NCBI GenBank assembly: GCA_003246855.1
Contig: QKCP01000139.1
Location: 1-41,697 of the forward strand
DNA from: Ilyobacter polytropus
GTDB taxonomy: Bacteria; Fusobacteriota; Fusobacteriia; Fusobacteriales; Fusobacteriaceae
Direction: 5' to 3'
Length of the DNA stretch: 41,697 bases
Shown: positions 16,297 to 25,618 of the stretch, piece after piece
Layout of the letters: every line of letters starts with the position of its first letter
How positions within the stretch are numbered: the first letter of the stretch is position 1
The notes under the pieces: generated by a model
The model's database searches: none
The model's input: the letters and a program-made list of their open reading frames with translations, nothing else
What the model was told of the DNA's origin: nothing
Program-made: the position numbers and the translations under genes

Positions 16297-16965
16297 CTAT
16301 GCTTTTAATATGTACCCTACTCCCCTTACAGTATGGATGAGTTTTTGATCAAAGTCCTTGTCTATTTTTTTTCTCAAATGATTTATATATACGTCTACTA
16401 CGTTTGTGTCAGTTAGGAAGTCAATGTTCCATACTTTTTCTGCAATCATGGTTCTTGTAAGAACAAGATTTTTGTTTCTCAGGAAGTACTCTAAAAGAGA
16501 GAACTCTTTTAAGGTAAGTTCTATTGTCTTATCCCCTCTTTTAACCTCTCTGTTTAAAAGGTTAACTGTAAGGTCGGCAGCGCTTATGATGCTCTCCTTG
16601 TCCTCAGAATTTCTTCTTAGTACAGCTCTAACCCTTGCAAGCAGCTCTGCAAATGCAAAAGGTTTGGTGATGTAGTCGTCTGCTCCTGCATCAAGGCCTG
16701 TAATTTTATCCTGGATTTTATCCTTGGCTGAAATAAGTATGATGTAGGCAGAGTTTTTCTCTTTACGAAGGGTTTTGCACACCTCTACGCCATCCATTTT
16801 AGGGATCATTATATCTAAAAGAATCAAGTCATAATCATTTATAGAAGCCATGTACACAGCGTCTTCACCGTCATGCGCTATGTCAACCTTGTACCCTGCT
16901 TCCGCCAGTCCCTTTTTCAGATAATTGGCTATGTTTTTTTCGTCCTCAACAACTAGTATTTTCAT
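16297..16965 (-). CDS. OmpR/PhoB-family response regulator
   Basis: Two-domain transcription factor: receiver at residues 1-118 with acidic pocket ED (7-9), phospho-acceptor D51 in LILLDIMIPKMDG and K101 in YITKPF, then a winged-helix DNA-binding domain (LTLKEFSLLEYFLRNKN, terminal VRGVGYILKA). It is first in the operon with the kinase and a 49-residue protein. A promoter with extended -10 lies upstream, and AT-rich repeats around it could be autoregulatory sites. Target genes cannot be deduced; the flanking acyl-ligase genes or the peptidase are candidates only by position. Confidence 0.94.
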   Translation of the reverse strand: MKILVVEDEKNIANYLKKGLAEAGYKVDIAHDGEDAVYMASINDYDLILLDIMIPKMDGVEVCKTLRKEKNSAYIILISAKDKIQDKITGLDAGADDYITKPFAFAELLARVRAVLRRNSEDKESIISAADLTVNLLNREVKRGDKTIELTLKEFSLLEYFLRNKNLVLTRTMIAEKVWNIDFLTDTNVVDVYINHLRKKIDKDFDQKLIHTVRGVGYILKA

Positions 16966-17014
16966 AATACACCTCGCTTATATGATATTAAATTTTTATT
17001 ATAGTTTTAACAAA

Positions 17015-17043
17015 ATTATAGCACTTTTTAAGGAAAAGTTAAA
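17015..17043 (-). promoter_or_regulatory. Promoter of the two-component operon
   Basis: Minus strand TTTAAC (17038-17043), 17-bp spacer, extended -10 TGCTATAAT with TATAAT at 17015-17020. About 50 bases before the regulator start. Confidence 0.55.
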
Positions 17044-17093
17044 GTACTTTTGTTTAAACAAACAAAATAAATTAAAATAAATGAAAAATTAGG

Positions 17094-18389
17094 TTAAATT
17101 GAGTAAAACCTCTTGATTAACTTACTTATGTAAAAATAATCGTCTACGCCACAGAGCTCCCTTATAGAGTGCATTGCGAGCATTGGAAGACCTATATCTA
17201 TTGAGCTTATGTTGACATGAGATGATGAAATAGGGCCGATTGTAGACCCACCCCTGGTGTCTGATCTGTTTACAAAATACTGATATGGAATGTTGGATTC
17301 CTCTAGGAGCTGCTTTATGGCGCCTATGGAATAGGCGTCCGAGGTATAAGACTGGTTTGCGGAAACTTTTATGGCTAGGCCGCCGTTTACCACCGGCTTT
17401 ATCTCTGGGTCGCTTTTGCCACCTTGGGCAGGGTGTACTGCATGGGCACCGTCTGCTGATATAATAAACGAGTTGGCTAGAGCCCTAAAAAATTCATCCC
17501 TTGTTTTTCCCAGACTCAAACAGATCCTTTCCAGGGAAGTCGAAAGCAGCGGGGAAGCAGCGCCCTGTTTGGTCAAGCTCCCAACCTCTTCGTTGTCGAA
17601 GCAGGCCAGCACATTTATACAGCTGCCGCCCTCTTCTATTATCCCACGAAGTCCGGCGTGGCATGAGGCCAGATTGTCTATTCTGGAAGAAGATATGAGC
17701 TCTTCGTTCGCCCCGACAAGCTTACCCTTATCATATTCATATAAAAACAGGTCGAAGTCGAGTATATCGTCTGCAGCTATGCCGCCCTCTTGGGCAACTA
17801 AGTTTATGAGAAAGGCCTCTTTTTCGAAGTTCTTTTCTATCACGCTTAATACCGGAAGGGTGTCATTTTGGGCGTTCAGTTCTACACCCTTGTTTACCTC
17901 CCTATTTTGGTGTATGGCTAAGTTAGGTATTATTAGTAGAGGTCTTTCTATATTCACGAGAAGAGTGTCGGGTTTTAGCGGCCTTTCTGAGCGAACCGCA
18001 AGCCTACCTGCCACTGAAAGAGGTCTGTCCATCCATGTGTTTAAAATAGGACCACCGTAAACTTCAGTGTTTAGTCTAAGGTAAGAAGTTTCACTCAATA
18101 TCTCCGGTTTGGGTTTTATCCTGAAACCTGGGGTGTCGCAATGAGTGCCTACTATGTTAAATCCATTGTTGGCAACGTCTGTACTTTCTATAGTGAAAGC
18201 TATGAGTGCGGAGCCATTTTTTCTTAGAAAATACCTGCCTCCGTTTTCTAAGTCCCACTTTTCACCTTCAAGCAGTTCTATAAAACCACTATTTAAAAGG
18301 GATTCAGCCATGTTGTTCACTGCATGAAAAGCAGTTGGGCTCCTATATGTAAATTCTAACAAATCATTTGCAAGACTTTTTTTTTCCAA
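17094..18389 (-). CDS. M18 family aminopeptidase
   Basis: Cytosolic dinuclear-metal aminopeptidase of family M18, which releases N-terminal (often acidic or neutral) residues from peptides. Visible motifs include GTHCDTPGFRIKP near residue 80 (metal-binding His and Asp), QNDTLPV, AQEGGIAADDILDFD, FDNEEVGS with metal ligands and catalytic Glu near 270, and the C-terminal MHSIRELCG His. The full 431 residues match the family. Start is TTG with AGGAGG seven bases upstream. It appears to be a single-gene unit. It would suit an organism that uses peptides or amino acids. Confidence 0.92.
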   Translation of the reverse strand: MEKKSLANDLLEFTYRSPTAFHAVNNMAESLLNSGFIELLEGEKWDLENGGRYFLRKNGSALIAFTIESTDVANNGFNIVGTHCDTPGFRIKPKPEILSETSYLRLNTEVYGGPILNTWMDRPLSVAGRLAVRSERPLKPDTLLVNIERPLLIIPNLAIHQNREVNKGVELNAQNDTLPVLSVIEKNFEKEAFLINLVAQEGGIAADDILDFDLFLYEYDKGKLVGANEELISSSRIDNLASCHAGLRGIIEEGGSCINVLACFDNEEVGSLTKQGAASPLLSTSLERICLSLGKTRDEFFRALANSFIISADGAHAVHPAQGGKSDPEIKPVVNGGLAIKVSANQSYTSDAYSIGAIKQLLEESNIPYQYFVNRSDTRGGSTIGPISSSHVNISSIDIGLPMLAMHSIRELCGVDDYFYISKLIKRFYSI

Positions 18390-18722
18390 AGGAAAACCTC
18401 CTACATTAAAATTTTTATAAACAGCATAAATTAAATTAAAGTTAAATTTTGATAAAAACTTCTATATAGATAATACTTTAATAGTGGGGAAAATACAAGG
18501 GTAAAATTGATAAAAAAAGACCGGATATTAGATTTTTTAAGGTTTAAACAGTTTGAAAAATTTGCAGCATCTTTTTGTATTTATAAGTAGACCTTGCATT
18601 AAATTGGTGTCGTAAAAAAGGACCGATTTTAAAAATAAGGTTTTTCATAATAGAGGGGGGTTAATATATTCATAGAAAAATGGTATAATGGTCTGAAAAC
18701 AAAGATAAAAGAGGTATTAAAT
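18390..18722. other. 333-base intergenic region between divergent genes
   Basis: It holds the ribosome binding site of the M18 gene on the left and, on the right, a promoter for the MBL gene: TTAATA (18661-18666), 17-bp spacer, extended -10 TGGTATAAT (TATAAT at 18684-18689). The middle is AT-rich; a 27-codon frame opening with TTG was seen but lacks a ribosome binding site. No RNA gene or repeat recognised. Confidence 0.5.
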
Positions 18723-19346
18723 ATGCGTATCGATAGTATAACATGTGGACTTATAAAAAATAATAATTATTTTGTAATCAAAGGTGACGAATGCTTGATA
18801 ATAGATATATCTGATTTTTCAGCGGTAGATAAATTTATACAGGAAAATCATCTGAAAGTAAAGGGGGTACTTTTAACTCACAGCCACTGGGATCACTTGA
18901 TGGGGGTGGAAGAGTTTGTAAAAAAGTACAATGCAAAGGTATATTTGGGGTCGAGAAAGCCCAATTATATAACGAAGAAAGAGTTTGACTATACCAAGGA
19001 AAAGTACGGGGTAACCGTAGAATTTGACGCAGATGTAATTTATCTGGAAGAAGGAGAGAATACGATAGATCAATTTAATTTTCATGTAATAGAGACACCT
19101 GGTCACACCTACTGTTCGGTTGTTTACTATTTTAAACAGGAAGGAATTATGTTTACAGGGGATTTCCTGTTTAAAGGAACCATAGGTATCACAACTTCAA
19201 TGTACAGCAATAAGGAACTCATGGAAGAGAGCCTCAGAAAGATACTGAATTATCCTGACGAAATCGTTATTTATCCAGGTCATGGTGCCATAAGCAGACT
19301 AGGAGAAGAAAAGAGAAGCAACATGTTTTTAAAAAGAGCCAGATAA
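18723..19346 (+). CDS. MBL-fold metallo-hydrolase (glyoxalase II-like)
   Basis: Metallo-beta-lactamase-fold hydrolase with the full metal set: THSHWDHLMG (residues 53-62, HxHxDH), the third His in ETPGHTYCSV near 124, the bridging Asp in FTGDFLF near 148 and the terminal His in YPGHG near 187. Length (207 residues) suits single-domain hydroxyacylglutathione-hydrolase-like enzymes or other thioesterases. It is monocistronic, with promoter upstream and a strong terminator downstream. Substrate unknown; low-molecular-weight thiol esters are a reasonable guess from the family. Confidence 0.9.
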   Translation: MRIDSITCGLIKNNNYFVIKGDECLIIDISDFSAVDKFIQENHLKVKGVLLTHSHWDHLMGVEEFVKKYNAKVYLGSRKPNYITKKEFDYTKEKYGVTVEFDADVIYLEEGENTIDQFNFHVIETPGHTYCSVVYYFKQEGIMFTGDFLFKGTIGITTSMYSNKELMEESLRKILNYPDEIVIYPGHGAISRLGEEKRSNMFLKRAR

Positions 19347-19392
19347 ATAAGCTGGAAATATTACAATAGAACTTATAGTTTTTACGACAGTA

Positions 19393-19434
19393 AAATACAA
19401 AACGGGCATCCCCTTTGATGCCCGTTTTGTATTT
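19393..19434. terminator. Strong bidirectional terminator
   Basis: 18-bp perfect stem beginning AAATACAAAACGGGCATC, loop CCCTTT, flanked by A- and T-rich ends. It lies between the convergent MBL and M32 peptidase genes. Confidence 0.9.
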
Positions 19435-19446
19435 ATATTCTTGATT

Positions 19447-20952
19447 TTAATTAAGATCGTATATTTTTGAGAATTTTTCTTTCAGATAATCTGTAAAATG
19501 TTTAGCATTCAGTTCTTCACCAGTAAATTCCTTAATCAAATCATTTGGGTCCTTCAACTTTCCAAACTTGTGTATTTTTTCATCCAGATAATCCCTTATC
19601 ACGTGTAGGTTGCCATTTTCGATTACCTCTTCTATTCTTACGTCTTTTTCCATAGTGTTAAAAATTTGTGACGCATAAGCATTACCAAGTGCGTACGAAG
19701 GGAAGTAGCCGAAAAGACCGGCAGCCCAGTGTACGTCCTGAAGCACACCTTCTTTATCGCTTTCTACATCTATGCCGAGGTACTCCTTTACCTTATTGTT
19801 CCAAATTTCAGGCAGATGGTCTATTTCTATATCCCCCTGAAATATCTGCTTTTCTATCTCATATCTTATCATTATATGCAGTGAGTATGTGAGTTCATCA
19901 GCTTCTATCCTTATAAGGGAGTTCTCCACTTTGTTAATCCCTTTGAAAAACTCTTCCAGTTTTATATTTTCCAGATTTTCAGGAAACAGACTTACCAACT
20001 TAGAGTATATAGGCTTCCAAAAGCTGACACTCCTGCCGAGAAGGTTTTCGTAAAATCTTGACTGTGACTCATGTATGCCCATGGAAACCCCCGAACCGAG
20101 TACGGTATTGTACAGTTCATCTCCTATCCCCTGCTCGTATAGAGCATGCCCCCCCTCGTGGACAGTGCTATATATTGACGAGAGGATGTTGTATTCGGCG
20201 TAGTGTGTGGTTATCCTGACGTCATTTTTGTCGAAATTCAATGTGAATGGATGCACGCTTTCCTTTAAAACCCCCCTGTTGAAATCGAAGCCTATGTACT
20301 CAGCTAGGAACCTGGAGAACTCTTTCTGCTTTTCTATGTCGTAGTTTAGGGTCAGAAAAGAGGAGTCTATTTTGTGGTGGCTTGTCTCTATCTTTTTTAA
20401 CAGCGGAACTATCTTTTCTTTCAATTCCTTGAAAAATTTATCCAGCTTATCCACGGTCATTCCTGGCTCGTAGTCATCTAACAAAGTATTGTAAGGGTGG
20501 TCTTCGAACCCCCTGTACCCTATGAACCTTTTATTTGTGTCTATAATATTTTTTAAGTATGGCTTGAATATTGAAAAATCGCTTTCTTTTTTTGCTTTTT
20601 CCCAAACCGACTGGGATTGCCCAAGGAGCTCACTGTACTCCATGTACTCTTTTTTAGGGATTTTTATGAGTTTCAGGTAATCCTTCCTGCACTCCTTTAC
20701 TACTTTTTTTTCTATAGTACCCAGGTTTTGTGATTCTTTCTCAAGAAGCTCCAAGCAATCCTCCATTTCCTGGGATATGGTAAGAGCATAAAGTTCTCCG
20801 CTCAGAATTCCCAAAACCCTGGCAGCTTTGGAAACAGCCATTTTGGGAGCCTCAGTTTCAAGGTCCCAGTGTATAAGAGACATGGAGTGCTCTATAGCCC
20901 TCTTTTTTTCAAGTATTTCATTTAAGTTCTCGTACGCTTCTATATGTTGCAC
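19447..20952 (-). CDS. M32 carboxypeptidase (Taq type)
   Basis: Zinc carboxypeptidase of family M32, which removes C-terminal residues from peptides. The zinc site HEGGH is at residues 265-269, preceded by DVRITTHYAE, with the third-ligand region ESQSRFYENLLGRS about 30 residues later. The family-typical IRIEADELTYSLHIMIRYEIE follows near 350 and PSYALGNAYASQI near 430. The 501 residues are full length. The start appears to be GTG behind GGGGGG. It sits one base past the dinB stop and is probably co-transcribed with it. Together with the M18 enzyme nearby it suggests active peptide degradation. Confidence 0.93.
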   Translation of the reverse strand: MQHIEAYENLNEILEKKRAIEHSMSLIHWDLETEAPKMAVSKAARVLGILSGELYALTISQEMEDCLELLEKESQNLGTIEKKVVKECRKDYLKLIKIPKKEYMEYSELLGQSQSVWEKAKKESDFSIFKPYLKNIIDTNKRFIGYRGFEDHPYNTLLDDYEPGMTVDKLDKFFKELKEKIVPLLKKIETSHHKIDSSFLTLNYDIEKQKEFSRFLAEYIGFDFNRGVLKESVHPFTLNFDKNDVRITTHYAEYNILSSIYSTVHEGGHALYEQGIGDELYNTVLGSGVSMGIHESQSRFYENLLGRSVSFWKPIYSKLVSLFPENLENIKLEEFFKGINKVENSLIRIEADELTYSLHIMIRYEIEKQIFQGDIEIDHLPEIWNNKVKEYLGIDVESDKEGVLQDVHWAAGLFGYFPSYALGNAYASQIFNTMEKDVRIEEVIENGNLHVIRDYLDEKIHKFGKLKDPNDLIKEFTGEELNAKHFTDYLKEKFSKIYDLN

Positions 20953-20953
20953 T

Positions 20954-22075
20954 TTAATTTCCCCCCTCTAATCTCCTTATTGAGTTTTTAAGCTTTTCTA
21001 TCTTGTTTTTTCTCTTCATGCTGTTGACGTTGGTCAGACTAAGCTGTTCTCCATGTTTCCTAGCCACGTTTCCTAAAGCCACCCCAACAAGTCTTATTTT
21101 TCTGGAGAAATCTATGTGTTCCTTCAGTCCGACTAGGGTTTCCCACAATTTTGTAAATTGGTCTTCCAGGCCGTCAAAGCTCTTGGATCTGGTGATGGTT
21201 TCCCTGTTTTCATATCTTATCTTAATTGTGACAGTTTTGCAGTGCAGTTTTTTCCCCAGTAGCCTTTTGTAGGTTTTTTTAAAGAGTTCTGCTATTTCCT
21301 TTTCGATTATATCCGACTCGTCTACAGGGAAGTTAAAGGTGGTTTCGTTGCTTATAGACTGGATTTTCCTGGAATTCTTCACAGCCCTCCTGTCTACCCC
21401 TCTCATGTACTCGTATACCATGTCTCCCTTGCTATAACCTAGTATGCTTCTCATCTGCTGTAGTGGAATTTTTAATCCGTCCTCTACTTTGCATATCCCC
21501 GTCTCTTTCAGGAATTGGGCGGTTTTTTTTCCTATACCAGGGATTATACCTATATCCTTCTGTCTCACATAGTCGATAAATTCATCCTCATCTTTAAACA
21601 CGTGCATCCCGTCAGGTTTATTCACCTCGCTGGCCATCTTGGCACTCAACTTATTAAAGCCTACGCCAACCGAACATGTTAGTCCGGTATGTCTTTTTAT
21701 GCCTTTCTTAAATTTTTCTGCAAAGTATTCCAAAGATGTATACTTTTTTGCTATTTCACTTATATCTATATACCCCTCATCTAGGGCGATGAATTCCACC
21801 TTGTCCGTTATCCTCAGTACCAGCTCCTTTATCCTGTCGGATTCAGCCTGGTAAAGGTCCTTGTCTACTCTCAAGTAGACACCGTTTTTGCAGAGCCTGC
21901 GTGCCATGGCTGTGCTCATAGCAGAGTGAATGCCGTATTTCCGCGCCACATAATTACAGGTGGTGACCACATTGGTACCAACGATAACAGGTTTGTCAGC
22001 AAGCCAAGGTTTTTCCCTTATCTCCACTGATGCAAAAAATGCATCCATATCGTAGTGCATTATTATCCTATCCAA
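20954..22075 (-). CDS. dinB: DNA polymerase IV (Y family)
   Basis: Error-prone translesion polymerase. The catalytic start IIMHYDMDAFFASVEI carries the first metal-binding Asp, LDEGYIDIS near 95-105 the catalytic acidic pair, followed by TCSVGVGFNKLSAKMASEVNKP, the helix-hairpin-helix IPGIGKKTAQFL and a little-finger domain. No clear C-terminal clamp-binding motif was recognised. I choose TTG at 22075 because AGGAGGG lies five bases upstream; the ATG at 22093 would precede that site. An extended -10 at 22106-22111 lies within GTATAATATAC, a short palindrome that could be a damage-response operator, though no standard LexA box was recognised. Confidence 0.94.
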   Translation of the reverse strand: MDRIIMHYDMDAFFASVEIREKPWLADKPVIVGTNVVTTCNYVARKYGIHSAMSTAMARRLCKNGVYLRVDKDLYQAESDRIKELVLRITDKVEFIALDEGYIDISEIAKKYTSLEYFAEKFKKGIKRHTGLTCSVGVGFNKLSAKMASEVNKPDGMHVFKDEDEFIDYVRQKDIGIIPGIGKKTAQFLKETGICKVEDGLKIPLQQMRSILGYSKGDMVYEYMRGVDRRAVKNSRKIQSISNETTFNFPVDESDIIEKEIAELFKKTYKRLLGKKLHCKTVTIKIRYENRETITRSKSFDGLEDQFTKLWETLVGLKEHIDFSRKIRLVGVALGNVARKHGEQLSLTNVNSMKRKNKIEKLKNSIRRLEGGN

Positions 22076-22093
22076 TGTGCCCTCCTTCCACAT

Positions 22094-22466
22094 AAAACTA
22101 AGTATATTATACCATAATTTCAGTTTTATTGGAGTTTTTGTTGTTTTTTTTAAGCTAAAAGTATTAGTTAAAATTTTAATTTGAGTTTGGTCAGAACAAA
22201 AATTAACCGAAGTACTTTTTAAGGTGTGGCTTATCGTAGCTCTTTTATAATATGGATTTTCAAGGATTTACAGTATAAAGAATTTTATGGACAAAAACAC
22301 ATTTTTTCACATGCAAGCCTTTTTAAGGGTTTTGTTCGGTGTAAAACCATTTTTTTTGATAAAAGCACATCTTGACCTAAAAATAATAAAGTTGTATTAT
22401 AATATAGTGATTAAATCTTGATAGATTTTTTGAAAAGAATTAGAAGTTATCAAAGGAGGATATTAC
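22094..22466. other. 373-base intergenic region between dinB and the aldehyde dehydrogenase
   Basis: It contains the dinB promoter (minus strand, extended TGGTATAAT, -10 at 22106-22111). For the plus-strand gene there is TTGACC (22372-22377), a 17-bp spacer and TATTAT (22395-22400). Another TATAAT near 22250 lacks a -35. The remaining AT-rich sequence shows no ORF or strong hairpin. Confidence 0.5.
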
Positions 22467-23864
22467 ATGAGGGGTGTAAACCAAGATGCAAAGGAATATG
22501 TAGCTGGGTTGGTAGAAAGGGCTAGAAAAGCACAATCTATCGCAGAAACCTTCTCTCAAGAGAGGGTAGACGAGCTATGTACAGCTATTGCTTGGGATAT
22601 AGTGCAGCATGAAAATGCAGATAAAATATCAAAGATGGCCGTAGAAGAATCACAACTAGGAAACTACGAAGGTAAATACTCAAAAATAATGACAAAGGTT
22701 CGTGGTGCACTTCGTGACATGAAAGGTCAAAAATCTGTAGGCATAATAGAGAGGGACGAAGAAAAACAAATAATAAAAATCGCAAAACCTGTTGGAGTGG
22801 TGGCAGCATTAGTTCCGTGTACAAATCCGGAGGCGACACCTGTGCTTAAAGCTATGTTCGCCATAAAAGGGAGAAACGCGATAATAATAGCGCCTCATCC
22901 TAGAACAAAGGATACAAACACGTATATAGTAAACGTGATGCGTGCGACTCTTAAAAAGTACGGGGCCCCAGAAGACCTTATAATTCCAGTGGAAGCTCCT
23001 ACTGTGGAGATAAGCGAAGAAGTTATGAAGCAGAGTGACGTAGTAATGGCTACAGGCGGAGGCGGAATGGTTAAGTCAGCTTACAGCTCTGGGACTCCTG
23101 CTTTCGGAGTAGGTCAAGGGAATGCAGTTACTGTTGTAGACGAGACGGTTGACCTTCAAGATACTGCAAACAAAATCATGAGAAGTAAAACCTTTGATTT
23201 TGCTACAAGCTGTTCAACTGAAAATGCTTGTGTAATCCATGAGAGCATATACGATAATTTCATTAAAGCTCTAGATACTGAAGGAGGATACCTCTTAAGT
23301 TCTGAGGAAAAAGAGAAACTTCAAAGCGTGATGTGGCATGACGGTCATCTCAATACAGCAATCGTTGCCCAACCAGCGGATAAAATAGCGGAAAAAGCTG
23401 GGTTCAAACTACCAGAAGGCAAAACATTCCTTATGGTAGAGGAAAGCGGGATAGGACCGGAATATCCTTTCTCTGGGGAAAAATTGTCTGTTGTTACAAC
23501 ACTTTATAAATATGATGAGTTCAAAGAGGCCGTTGATACGGTAAACGACATAACTTCGTATCACGGTAAGGGCCACTCTTGCGGGATACACTCGAATAAC
23601 GAGGAAAGAATAATTGAGCTTGCAACGAGTACTAAAACAAGCCGTGTAATGGTAAGACAGCCTCAATGTCTTGCGAACAGTGGTTCTTGGACAAACGGTA
23701 TGCCTATGACTCTTACACTTGGTTGCGGTAGCTGGGGAGGGAACGTGGCCTCAGAAAACATAACTTGGAGAAACCTTATAAATGTTACATGGGTATCTGC
23801 ACCAATCGAGTCTACACAACCTAGCGATGAGGAACTTTTTGGAGAGGTTATGAACAGAGGATAG
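22467..23864 (+). CDS. CoA-acylating aldehyde dehydrogenase, SauS/SucD-like
   Basis: NAD(P)-dependent aldehyde dehydrogenase converting an aldehyde to an acyl-CoA. The catalytic cysteine is C249 in FDFATSCSTENAC, the nucleotide-site segment ATGGGGMV is at 195-202 and the phosphate-contact region IAPHPRTKDT at 141-150. The motif set is closest to acylating enzymes such as sulfoacetaldehyde dehydrogenase (SauS) and succinate-semialdehyde dehydrogenase (SucD), rather than hydrolytic ALDHs. At 465 residues it is complete. It has its own promoter, an AAAGGAGG site and a terminator, so it is monocistronic, without shell proteins, alcohol dehydrogenase or transporter beside it. The substrate is therefore undecided. 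Confidence 0.82.
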   Translation: MRGVNQDAKEYVAGLVERARKAQSIAETFSQERVDELCTAIAWDIVQHENADKISKMAVEESQLGNYEGKYSKIMTKVRGALRDMKGQKSVGIIERDEEKQIIKIAKPVGVVAALVPCTNPEATPVLKAMFAIKGRNAIIIAPHPRTKDTNTYIVNVMRATLKKYGAPEDLIIPVEAPTVEISEEVMKQSDVVMATGGGGMVKSAYSSGTPAFGVGQGNAVTVVDETVDLQDTANKIMRSKTFDFATSCSTENACVIHESIYDNFIKALDTEGGYLLSSEEKEKLQSVMWHDGHLNTAIVAQPADKIAEKAGFKLPEGKTFLMVEESGIGPEYPFSGEKLSVVTTLYKYDEFKEAVDTVNDITSYHGKGHSCGIHSNNEERIIELATSTKTSRVMVRQPQCLANSGSWTNGMPMTLTLGCGSWGGNVASENITWRNLINVTWVSAPIESTQPSDEELFGEVMNRG

Positions 23865-23890
23865 GCCTCTAAGTATAAAAAAATATTGCT

Positions 23891-23924
23891 ATAAGAAAAG
23901 GAGGGTTAACCCTCCTTTTCTTAT
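23891..23924. terminator. Perfect palindromic bidirectional terminator
   Basis: Exact palindrome with 17-bp half-sites (core GGAGGGTTAACCCTCC) flanked by A- and T-runs. It lies between convergent genes and overlaps the last codons of the minus-strand membrane protein. Confidence 0.88.
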
Positions 23925-24529
23925 TCTTCAGTCTCCTTTGTTTTCTGAATGATGTAACTTATATATTTTAACTCAATGGAAAGTGAAACCCATATTATGA
24001 AATATGTTATTATGAGTATTTTGTCGTAACCGTTCACACCAAACTTACCTATCAGCATATATCTTATCAGTGAGTTTGAGATTCTTATAAACACGTAGAA
24101 AAGTGTGTAGTACCTGAAGTATCTGTATATCCTGGATTCGTGGCACAACAAGGAGATATCTTCACGATTATAGCCAAACCCCTCATACATCTCTAAAAAA
24201 AAATAAAAGGGGATATATTTTTTTATTATGAGGCTAACAGAGAAAATGAAAGCCATAATAAGCTGATGCCATATGTAGCTTTGCAGAAACCAGAGGTCTG
24301 ATTTTTTTATTAGGGCAAGCCCGAGGAACAGCATTCTGGAGAAAAATATGAATCCACCAATGGCGTTTATCATCTTCTCGTGGTAAAGCTTGTAGAAGGT
24401 GTAGACTATTCCTGGAGCAATGGATGCCAGCATGGCGTAATAGTTTTCTATCTTGATTTTAAGTATCTTCCACAGCAGAACTGGTAAAACTGTGTATATG
24501 ATAATTTCAATGACAAATTTCTTTTTCAT
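23921..24529 (-). CDS. Multi-pass membrane protein, possibly VC0807-type
   Basis: About 200 residues with five or six hydrophobic helices: roughly 5-22, 30-48, 55-75, 82-102, 138-158 and 170-192. Charged residues between them include YEGFGYNREDISLLCHES. The spacing and overall look recall the VC0807 family of uncharacterised membrane proteins, but this is a weak resemblance. The preferred start is ATG at 24529 (MKKKFVIE), with GGCAGG seven bases upstream; an ATG at 24544 lacks a site. Function unknown. Terminator on its 3' side; upstream 200 bases hold no other gene. Confidence 0.55.
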   Translation of the reverse strand: MKKKFVIEIIIYTVLPVLLWKILKIKIENYYAMLASIAPGIVYTFYKLYHEKMINAIGGFIFFSRMLFLGLALIKKSDLWFLQSYIWHQLIMAFIFSVSLIIKKYIPFYFFLEMYEGFGYNREDISLLCHESRIYRYFRYYTLFYVFIRISNSLIRYMLIGKFGVNGYDKILIITYFIIWVSLSIELKYISYIIQKTKETEE

Positions 24530-24724
24530 AGTCGTACCTGCCATTCATTGAATGTTTGTTTGGATAAAATCTTTTGAGATTAAAATGTCCATCTTTAATA
24601 AATATACTAGCTATTTGGTTCAATCCTTCTCTAAAACATTCAGACTTTCATCAGAAAAACCACATTGAAATGCTGCCATTCATTTGAAACTCTTAAAGAT
24701 ATTTTTTTCTGGGTATGATGTGAA

Positions 24725-24755
24725 AAAAACGGGTGTCGCGGCGACACCCGTTTTT
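24725..24755. terminator. Terminator of the alarmone synthetase gene
   Basis: Stem AAAAACGGGTGTC / GACACCCGTTTTT with loop GCGGC. On the minus strand it follows the stop codon directly and has A/T-rich flanks. Confidence 0.88.
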
Positions 24756-25497
24756 ATTTCTCATTTTTTATTTGGTTTTTTAGTTTTTTTATAAAGGACC
24801 CCATTTCGTCAGCACTGCCTGCAATTCTGTTGAATATTGCCAGATACTCATTGATCAACGGGTTTTCTGTGTCGTAGGGATATCTAATAATATGGTCAAT
24901 TTCGCTCCATGCCTCCTCAAACACTGTCCTTACTTGTATTTCAATTAGGACCTCCTCGTCTCTTGATAGCGGAGTTCCTATAAGATAGTGCACAGACCTG
25001 TATCCGTGTTCCCTCTCTAGAACCTCGCATCCCTTCTCCTCCACAAGTTTTTTCATCTCTCCCAAGTTTCCATCACCTGTACGTATATTTACTTGAGGAG
25101 TTTCTTTTGGTTCCCAGTATTCCAGTATCTCATCGTGAATTTTTATCCAGTCGTCCTTGAAAAGGTGCAAAACCCGGATACCGATCATATCGGTTACAAT
25201 TTCTTTGTAATTGGAGAGGTTTATCCCTTTATCCACATACTTATTTCCTTTTCTTATAATCTTCTCTATCAGATGGTCGGGTTTTTTCACCCTTCTTCTT
25301 ACAGAATGAACGTTTTCGGCATCCATTAATTTTGAGGTCACATGTTCCGCTTCCGCTTCCAATTGAGGGATTATACTGCAGTAGTCATGGTATATTTTTT
25401 CCAGTTCTTCCCACACAAGTCCTGTGCTGTCGAAATAAGCTTCGCTTATGGAAAACTTTTCAAAAAGTTTTCTTTTTACAAGATTTTCAGCTTCCAA
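24754..25497 (-). CDS. Small alarmone synthetase, RelA/SpoT domain
   Basis: Single RelA/SpoT synthetase domain without hydrolase, TGS or ACT domains, so a small (p)ppGpp synthetase. Expected motifs occur: KSAK-like RKGNKY near 87, DMIGIRVLHLF near 106-116, the synthetase catalytic EIQVRTVFEEAWSEIDH near 180-196 and YRSVHYLIG near 155. At 247 residues it is in the usual range (about 200-260). Start is TTG with AGGAGG seven bases upstream. It is divergent from the UvrD/AddB-like gene and monocistronic. It probably makes a stringent-type alarmone in response to a transcriptional cue. Confidence 0.9.
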   Translation of the reverse strand: MEAENLVKRKLFEKFSISEAYFDSTGLVWEELEKIYHDYCSIIPQLEAEAEHVTSKLMDAENVHSVRRRVKKPDHLIEKIIRKGNKYVDKGINLSNYKEIVTDMIGIRVLHLFKDDWIKIHDEILEYWEPKETPQVNIRTGDGNLGEMKKLVEEKGCEVLEREHGYRSVHYLIGTPLSRDEEVLIEIQVRTVFEEAWSEIDHIIRYPYDTENPLINEYLAIFNRIAGSADEMGSFIKKLKNQIKNEK

Positions 25498-25569
25498 ATC
25501 CTTACCTCCTTTGGTATCCTAAATTAAGTTTACTTTATACAATTGGAAAAATCAATGATTCAGCAGGTT

Positions 25570-25597
25570 TTGCAATGTTTATTCTTTGTAGTATAAT
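25570..25597 (+). promoter_or_regulatory. Promoter of the UvrD/AddB-like gene
   Basis: TTGCAA (25570-25575), 16-bp spacer, TATAAT (25592-25597), 21 bases before the start codon, which follows GAGGTGA. Confidence 0.6.
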
Positions 25598-25618
25598 AAG
25601 TTTAATTGAGGTGATGTA

